Shown: positions 30,424-36,944 of the stretch, one piece after another
Layout: each line of letters begins with the position of its first letter
Numbering within the stretch: position 1 is the stretch's first letter
NCBI GenBank assembly: GCA_015501075.1
Contig: JADNYJ010000317.1
Coordinates: 1 to 36,944, forward strand
Direction of reading: 5' to 3'
From: Gymnopilus junonius
Taxonomy: Eukaryota > Basidiomycota > Agaricomycetes > Agaricales > Galerinaceae
Length of the DNA stretch: 36,944 nt
The notes under the pieces: model-generated
The model's input: the letters and a program-made list of their open reading frames with translations, nothing else
What the model was told of the DNA's origin: nothing
The model's database searches: none
Position numbers and translations under genes: made by a program

Positions 30424-33400
30424 ATGTCCGGCATCACACCGCGGTCCTTCCACCGCCCCCCTGAGTTTCTCGACTCCAACTCGAACCACTGTGTGGACCA
30501 GTACCACCAATCCCGCGCTGAGTCTCAACGACAAGCCCAAAGGTTCCATGTCATGAACCCTAGCAACAAGGCAGGAAACCCCGTCAAACTTGGGCTTGAT
30601 AGTTCCAGCTTCCGTTTCAGCTCGAGCCCTAGCCAATCCGTATCTATCTCAGTGCCCCCACCGTGCTATACCTCTCTCAACTTGGACGCGAACCTGGAGC
30701 ATGAGCAACCGTTCATTGTAGATGACGGTCAAGATGGATATGGTGACGGAGAAGGTGCAGGGGTGGAGGCACAGGGTGCCAACTTCTCCACTCAAGCTCG
30801 AGCTCTAGTTCAAGACGGAAATTGGCGGGACCAAAGCAACTATGAGTTTCGCCAAAGCCAGTTTGAAGCTCAAGTTGACGATGAAGGTGGAGAGGAAGGC
30901 GGGCAGACCCAGAATTACCAGGACCGGGACCAGGTGGAAGGCCACGACGACACCCAAGAGGAAGACGAAGAGAAATGCCAAGACCAAGATGAAGACGGCT
31001 CAGTGTCAATGCACTCATGCGGCGAAATCCTCCCCTCTCCATACTCGACTGAGGATTTGTTCGCTGGGTTGCACGTGCATTCGCACCCTCGGCCGCGCTC
31101 TCAGCCTCGACCGCGGCCTCATCCTCACCCTTCATTGGCTCGTCATTCTTCGCATCAGCAACAACACCCTCGCCTCTACCCTCCTTCTCAATCTCCTCTT
31201 CGTCTTCATTCCCGACACCTTTTTCTTAGCCAAGGACAACAACAGCAGCAGGTGCACAGGCAGGAAGAACAATGGCACCCGGAAGCTGGAGCCAAAGTTG
31301 CCAATGCTCAGGCTGAACTTGTCGATGACCATGACGACCACGCTCATGACGGCGGCGGCAGCCTTTCTTCATGCCCCGCTGGCACACGTCCGCCTCAGCA
31401 GAGCTGTAGTACACATGGATACACGCACACGCATAGTCGGTGCACTGCAGCTATGGAGGGCGTTAGTGGCGCGGGTAGTAAAACTTCTATTGCTGGACCT
31501 GGGGTTTACGAATCTCATTCTGACCCTCACGCTCATCATTGTGTTCCTTCACATGCAGATGCACGCGGCCATGGGCATTTGCAGTTGCCACCGTCGCTTC
31601 AGCCTTCGTCTCCGTCAGCCAATTGGAACCGGAGCAGAAGCCGAAGCAAGAGTCAGAGCCAGAACCATACGCAGAGCTACAGCCCGCCTATGGCGATTGG
31701 TTCATATCCGTATACGCACGATGAAACTGGCATCATCACTACCAACGCCAACGCCACCACCAGCCCAAATTATACTAGCAATGTTACCCGCAGGACGCGA
31801 CAACTATCCACCCCGTCCGCTTCAATATCGAGACCCTATCCTTCGCGGTCACATTCTCGTCCCCACTCGCACCCTCAATCGCCGTCCTACTTCCCTGGCG
31901 TCTGCGCTCGTGACGATATTCATGGACATGAGCTTAATTATGGAGACGACCCACCACCTCCAATCTCGCCTTTACCTTCTGAAGACACTACGCTTTCACC
32001 GATGCCCACATTCTCTGACCCGCCCTCATTTCGCTATCAAATCCAAGGGCTGGGCTCAGGAGCAAGGTCTGGTTCAAGACCGGGGTCAATGTCAAGGCAT
32101 GGAGTAAGACCTCAAGCAAGAACAGCGGAACATGGAGACCCGGAACCGCCAGTTGTAAGCTACACTCACCACGGCCACCCTCACGATCTCAAACCGGCTT
32201 ACGAACTCAGGCTCGATCCTGCGCCTGCACCCCCTGATGCATACGCAGAATATGCAGCTCATCATCATACACCGGCCATGGCATTGGCGCTGGCAGAGGG
32301 AATCGGAAATGGGAGCAGTATCACTTTCCTCCCGGAAGCTTCTGTCTCTTCTCATCATCTTTCGGGGAACGGTGTCACTATTGGCAGAAACACAACCACA
32401 ACCTCCACATCCCAAAGCCGCAGAAGGCATGCACACAGCACCCTCTCAACAAGCCGCGTCCACGTCTCCCCGGACAACACCGTCGTCGGCCACGCTGTTA
32501 CTCAAACCTCTTCTGCTCAGAGCCAAACGCCTCCGCCACTAACAGCACCGCCACCTCTACCCCCAAAGTCTCGCGCGACAAACTATGTCTCCCTTTCTCG
32601 CAAGAGCACCACTAGCAGACCCTCCCTTGCTATATTCCGCTCGACCCCGTCTCTTTCTGGGTCGTCGATTACAGGGGAATTCACCATCGATCCAAGCCTT
32701 TATATCCCTTCTGCGTTATTGAGGGTTGTACAAGCCAGCGCCGGGCCGAAGATCCGGAAGGAGAGGGAGAGGAAGAGAAAAAACCTCGTACTGGAGGTTG
32801 AACATGGGGGAATCGACGTGGACGTACACTTAGTCCCCCTTTCATCGATGTCCTCGTTCTCACCTCTGCCGTCGGCGTCGGCGTGGTTCTCTACTTCCAA
32901 AGTCAATGTTGACTCTGACGCAGTTGGAACTGGAAATAACCTGGGTCGTGCTCGGAGCCATACTGGCGGGAAAAGTCGGACAAGTTTCGGAAGGAGACCC
33001 ACGGATGCTAGACGTCTTTCCCGAGCCCTTTCTCTTTCTTGTTCTGAGGCGCATGGTGGGCTAGGGATTGGGAGCGTTGATACCCTTGCAGGGTCCGGGC
33101 CTCTTGGAAATCGGAGGAAGAGGGAATATGGTAATGGGATGGTGGAACAGGAGCCCACGCTGATTGATTTGAGGTTGAAGCAGAGTACGCTTCAGAAAGG
33201 CAGCTGGGGGAAAGATTTCTCTTTGATTGCGAGAATTGTAAGTTATCTCCTGTTTTCAATTTAAGATTGGAAATCTGATCATTTATTGCTTTGCTCATGC
33301 AGCATGCGCCTGGTCCACGACCTCCCTTCCATCTTCTGGCTTCAACCGTGAACTTGGATACAGAGCCCTCCTCCGACAAGGACAAGGCTCTTTCAGCACT

Positions 33401-34196
33401 CCCTGTGACGCCTCCAATTGCCATATCCCCTTCGCTAGGCCACGTCGCCTCCGCAAACATTCGGGGAGAAAAAGCCATTCAACATCCTCAAACTCTCCTA
33501 ACCCGACTCCCGTCTGTAGCCTACTCCCCCACCCACCTTTCAAAATCCCATCTAACACTGCACATTCCGCGCAACTTCTGTGGACCCCTGACTGTACACG
33601 TCGCAGCTGGCAACATCGACGAGCATGTCCGCTTGTCAAGAGAGTTGGCGAGTGCGGTGGTGGTACTCTCTGAGAGCGCGTTTATGAGGGGGTATTACGT
33701 TGGCGGATTGACGATGGAGGACGAGATGGCGGAGGAGGATGCTGGTAAAGGGGAAGACGACGAGGAGGAGGACGTGGAGAATGAATGTATCATAGGAGGA
33801 GGCCACCGGACCCAGAACCGCCATGGTCATCGAGTACCTGCGGAACAAAGAGAGCAGCAAGAAGAGTTCTACAAAACTGACCGCTCCAAACATCTCAGTC
33901 TACGCAATCCTCTTAACCACATTGTTCCCGTCGGCCTCGCAGTCTCTGGCGACTCTGATACAGCCAAGGACATTGATGTCGATGATGGTAACGACGCTTA
34001 CTCATCAGTATCAGCGGATGAAAATGAAGACACGTTATCGGAGAACGAGGTCTGGAAAGGCGACAAAGTGGATGTAATAGTTGGCCAAGGCAAAGTTCAC
34101 CTCCAGTTCATAGACGAGCACGATCCATTTGCAAAAAAGCAGTTTACTCAGGGTGGGTTTTGGAGAAAGTTGATTTCTGGGTATTATAATCGATGA
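30424..34196 (+). CDS. DUF7330-like protein with long disordered N-terminal region
   Basis: Exons 30424-33237 and 33303-34196 (65-bp intron gtaagt...cag) give 1235 residues. The first ~740 residues are low-complexity, rich in Ser, His, Pro, Gln and Arg, with acidic runs (for example ~158-205) and a His/Arg/Pro tract (HSHPRPRSQPRPRPHPHP). From about 750 a beta-rich domain begins: GEFTIDPSLYIPSALLRV, LVLEVEHGGIDVDVHLV, then PPFHLLASTVNLD, SHLTLHIPRNFCGPLTVHVA, an acidic insert, and WKGDKVDVIVGQGKVHLQFI near the end. This pattern, with IDPxLxIP followed by repeated strands and LHIPRxFxGPLTV, fits the fungal DUF7330 domain. The role is unknown; a membrane-associated or adhesin-type role is only a guess. 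No signal peptide or membrane helix is seen. TGA at 34194. Confidence 0.75.
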
Positions 34197-35490
34197 ATAA
34201 ATCGTGAATGGACTATGGACGTCTGGACGATTATCGACTATCGCTGATCCGGACGATGTTAGAAATATGTTCTCTATTAGATTTATTCCATTCTCTATAG
34301 ACGTTGGTACTGATCTTTACTCTTAGTTGTATCACGGACTCAAGACTCCTAGATATCAGGAGGAAGGGGGAAAGTCGTGTAGTTATGCACAGCCCTTCAA
34401 CTCTGCTACGTCCTCACTCCTACGTCACAAATCTCTGTCTCTCATGACGCATTTAACCCTCTTTTCTCATGGTCAATTCTATATCATTTGCTCTACATTC
34501 CAATCAACCATGTGGTCTTCGCTCACCATGAGGACGGACAACGAGGCCAATCCATGCGGTTCAGGCATGATTAATTGATTTCTTCTTGGATGGGAACTAT
34601 ACCCATTCTCGAGGTTCTGCTATGCGACTTCATCGTTGCGCAGTATGATAGATGAACTGGAAAGAACGGCGAGACTTGTCAATAATTGCAATCATTGAAA
34701 TAACTTTTGACATAATGATACGCCCAGTGTCCTTGAGGCTAAAGCGATGAAGGCGTATTTGGGCCTGAAAAGGTTACCGGACTTTAACGGGTCATTTATG
34801 CAGCCTGCTGTCCCAGTGAACGGAGAAGATAAAGCCAGTCTAACGTGTCTATGAGGCAGTATGACGTGGGATGCGTGGACGGGCGCCTATTTTAAATAAC
34901 ACAGCAGTAGAACTTCGCAATGGGAACAAAGATGGCGGAAACAAAAGGTGTTAAAAGGATGAAGCGGGTTATTAAAGGGCGCACGATTATTAAAGGCCCA
35001 AAGAAAAGAAGTAGTACATTGTTCTTGGGTCAAAGCAATGCCACCTCAACAGCAAAAGAAAGAGCGGAGTCGTCACTTTACAATACAGGGGCTGTGCGAG
35101 CCGCGCTTCCCACCCCCCACGAGGCAAGACCTCCACGCTCTGCCTCTTGGCCTTTTAGACTTCCTCGAGTCATAGGTGTTCCCAAATTCGCATTGTTGGC
35201 TTCTTAAAGAAATGTACGCGTCCGGCATCCGCAGACACGCCTCCGGCATTTCTGGCGTTACGATCGAGAGGCCATTCTCCTCCCTTAATTGTATGGGCCA
35301 CAACTGCTCTACAGCACTCGCTGACTTTCAAGTTGATATTCTTGTGGATACACTCGCATTGCCCGGGTGACTATTTATTGAGCGTGCCTTGCGTGATGCC
35401 ACCCCCAATACGTCTGTTCCTTTACATCGGCTTACTCTTGTATTCCTTTTCCTCTCACTCCAGTGCACCTTTTGGTTCTCTGTTTCACCA
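34197..35490. other. Intergenic stretch with no convincing gene
   Basis: Several frames under 100 codons exist, among them a basic one at 34920-35207 starting MGTKMAETKGVKRM. None has a family signature or splice support. The part 35380-35490 is pyrimidine-rich and probably the promoter/leader of the next gene. Confidence 0.4.
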
Positions 35491-36639
35491 ATGTCGTAAG
35501 TAGGACTCCAGTTCCTATCATGCATGGATAGTACTCAATTTCGCTATAGACGACTCTCTGCTCCGCGGTCTCTCTTGTCAACAGCAAATGAAGTTGCTGT
35601 ACAACTCGAGCGCTACCTCCGTTTTTCCATGTTACACCGGGACCCAGACTACTACGATATCTCGGCGACAGGCTCGACTTCAATCGGACATGTCACACAA
35701 GAGATGACTGAGGCTCTTCGTCAATGGATAATCTGTCGAATGGAAATTAGGCGTTCCAGTCGCCCAAACGCGTCGACGTCTTGCTCAGACCATCAGTATT
35801 TGGTTCTTGAACTGTCTGACCAGTCGGAACGCTTTATACGACTTTGTGTCAATTTCACGAGCTGCTCTCGCCAACTTCACATCCAGCAGATAGGTAGTGT
35901 TCTGCAAGGTGCGGGATATGGGGGCGAAGCATTTGACCCAGAGTTGTATTATGCCGAAAACTTGGTCTGTCCTCCTTGTCCTCCGAGTACACCTGCGCCT
36001 CTACTGGAAAATATCACCGTAACTCCTTTTTCCCCCAACTCTTCGATGGCCGATGAATGCCACAGGAGAATTTCGTTATCGGTTTCCGATGTTGACTCAG
36101 TATACGAACCTGATGAAAGCTCAGAACCTGCGATGGATGAAAACGGGGAGTTCACCCTTCTCTCCCTTGCGCTTTTGATGCGAGATTCTCTCAAGGACAT
36201 CGTGCTTGAAGAAATGAAGCCCATTCCTCTATGCCAAACCATCGCCAATACAATAACAGATGTCGTGGGGAAGATTCACCAACCCTGGATTGAAAACGCT
36301 TCGTCTTCTGCTTCCAGTACTAGCATTTCAAGTGACGAGTTATTTTCATCTCCAGCTGACTCTCATGAACAGGTAAGCTTTGACTTTTGTAAAGAGAATA
36401 AGCTAGCGCTCATCTTCGAATTACTTTAGCCTTCGTCTGAAATCGATATTGAATGTCTCCTCGCAAAGAGAAGAATATTGGAGCTCCAATTCCGACTTGC
36501 AGTGTGAATTGAAGTCGGCGTGTGCAAATCTCAAAATATTCAACTTGAAGAACACGGCATTCGAGATCGATCCGGCTGAAGACAAAGGACGCCTAGGATA
36601 TGAACAACTCTTGGACTTGTTGCAGAAATCAAACTAAGC
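35491..36639 (+). CDS. Hypothetical protein, possibly with very short introns
   Basis: The main exon (from 35524/35532 to 36372) encodes about 280 residues: RRLSAPRSLLSTANEVAVQL, RDPDYYDISATGSTSIGHVT, EMTEALRQWIICRMEIRRS, an acidic SDVDSVYEPDESSEP stretch and LLMRDSLKDIVLEEMKP. Two starts are possible: ATG at 35524, or ATG at 35491 in a better context (ACCAATGTC) with a 36-bp intron 35496-35531 that joins in frame. A donor at 36373 is clear. The acceptor may be at 36429 (ends at TGA 36507 unless spliced again) or at 36406 (34-bp intron), which opens a charged frame ending LGYEQLLDLLQKSN, TAA at 36637. No domain is recognised. Probably a fungal-specific soluble protein. Confidence 0.55.
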
Positions 36640-36877
36640 AACTATTTTAATTTCTTGAACGCCTTCTAGGCGAGCTTAATCTTATTCAGTACCATATGGA
36701 AGTTCTTTAGTAATGTTGATCGAGTTTTATCTTTTGCCTAACTACGAGTCCAGCTTGTATTACCTTATGTATTTGATGTTTACTATGTACCCATATCATA
36801 AAGACGTCCTTATTAATGTTTTAAGGAGATGAAGTTGGATTTGAAATATTCGAACTGAGCGCTGATCATTGAAGAGC

Positions 36878-36895
36878 ACGCGTACGTCGACGCGT
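36878..36895. promoter_or_regulatory. Paired ACGCGT (MluI cell-cycle box) sites
   Basis: ACGCGT at 36878-36883 and 36890-36895, start to start 12 bp, in the inverted-repeat-like ACGCGTACGTCGACGCGT. In yeasts ACGCGT is the MBF site for G1/S genes. Here it could belong to a gene beyond the window's right edge. Inferred from the motif only. Confidence 0.3.
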
Positions 36896-36944
36896 CTTGC
36901 AATGCGTATCTATTTTTAGTGCATGTCTCGGCTAAGCTAGACGA

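Noticed and set aside
30842..32107. 421-codon plus-strand frame inside the DUF7330-like gene
   Set aside because: Alternative-frame shadow of a low-complexity coding region; the 30424 frame carries through to the conserved domain.
34920..35207. 95-codon basic ORF
   Set aside because: Lys/Arg-rich start looks composition-driven; no motif or splice evidence.
1..36944. CRISPR arrays, bacterial operons, rRNA genes
   Set aside because: None seen; splice-interrupted genes and fungal families show a eukaryotic nuclear origin.

Overview
The window looks like nuclear DNA of a mushroom-forming basidiomycete (Agaricomycetes). The signs are genes cut by many 45-65 bp GT-AG introns, a cytochrome P450, a MOB4/phocein-like gene, a fungal DUF7330-like protein, and mobile-element families typical of that group: a Plavaka transposase, a tyrosine recombinase, XPG/PIN-type nucleases, and Ty3/Gypsy and Ty1/Copia relics. 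All calls come from reading motifs and splice sites by eye; no database search was run.

Layout. (1) 0-4.1 kb: a minus-strand P450 with three reading-frame breaks, then an intact single-exon aminoglycoside-phosphotransferase-like kinase gene (minus). (2) 4.5-15.3 kb: a mobile-element graveyard. Two relics of one MULE-like transposase family flank a ~7 kb block. The block holds a conserved plus-strand ORF, a minus-strand tyrosine recombinase and a minus-strand XPG-like nuclease. The right-hand MULE-like relic is split by a 617-bp hAT-type non-autonomous element with perfect 17-bp terminal repeats. A Gypsy integrase tail and a Copia pol piece with its 3' LTR follow. Nearly every recognisable stop in this zone is a TGA where the family has arginine, so the zone appears to have decayed by C-to-T change at CpG. 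(3) 15.7-17.2 kb: two small related genes, head to head. (4) 17.2-25.1 kb: a Plavaka-type DNA transposon region. It has a small plus-strand gene, the C2H2-fronted transposase (minus) and a divergent multi-exon gene with an RGG-rich N-terminus, bounded by CACTT-rich sequence. A tRNA-like SINE candidate lies at its left edge. (5) 25.4-36.6 kb: ordinary genes on the plus strand. These are a MOB4-like gene with a very long disordered tail, a possible small three-exon gene, a 1235-residue DUF7330-like protein and an unidentified gene. A pair of MluI-type boxes sits at the right edge.

How the genes relate. The host genes show no shared pathway. The transposon genes fall into two functional sets. 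The recombinase, XPG-like nuclease and conserved ORF lie together and are all decayed, so they probably moved as one element. The Plavaka transposase shares a 209-bp divergent promoter with the RGG-type gene. The most interesting object is the recombinase plus structure-specific-nuclease element at about 5.3-12.5 kb.
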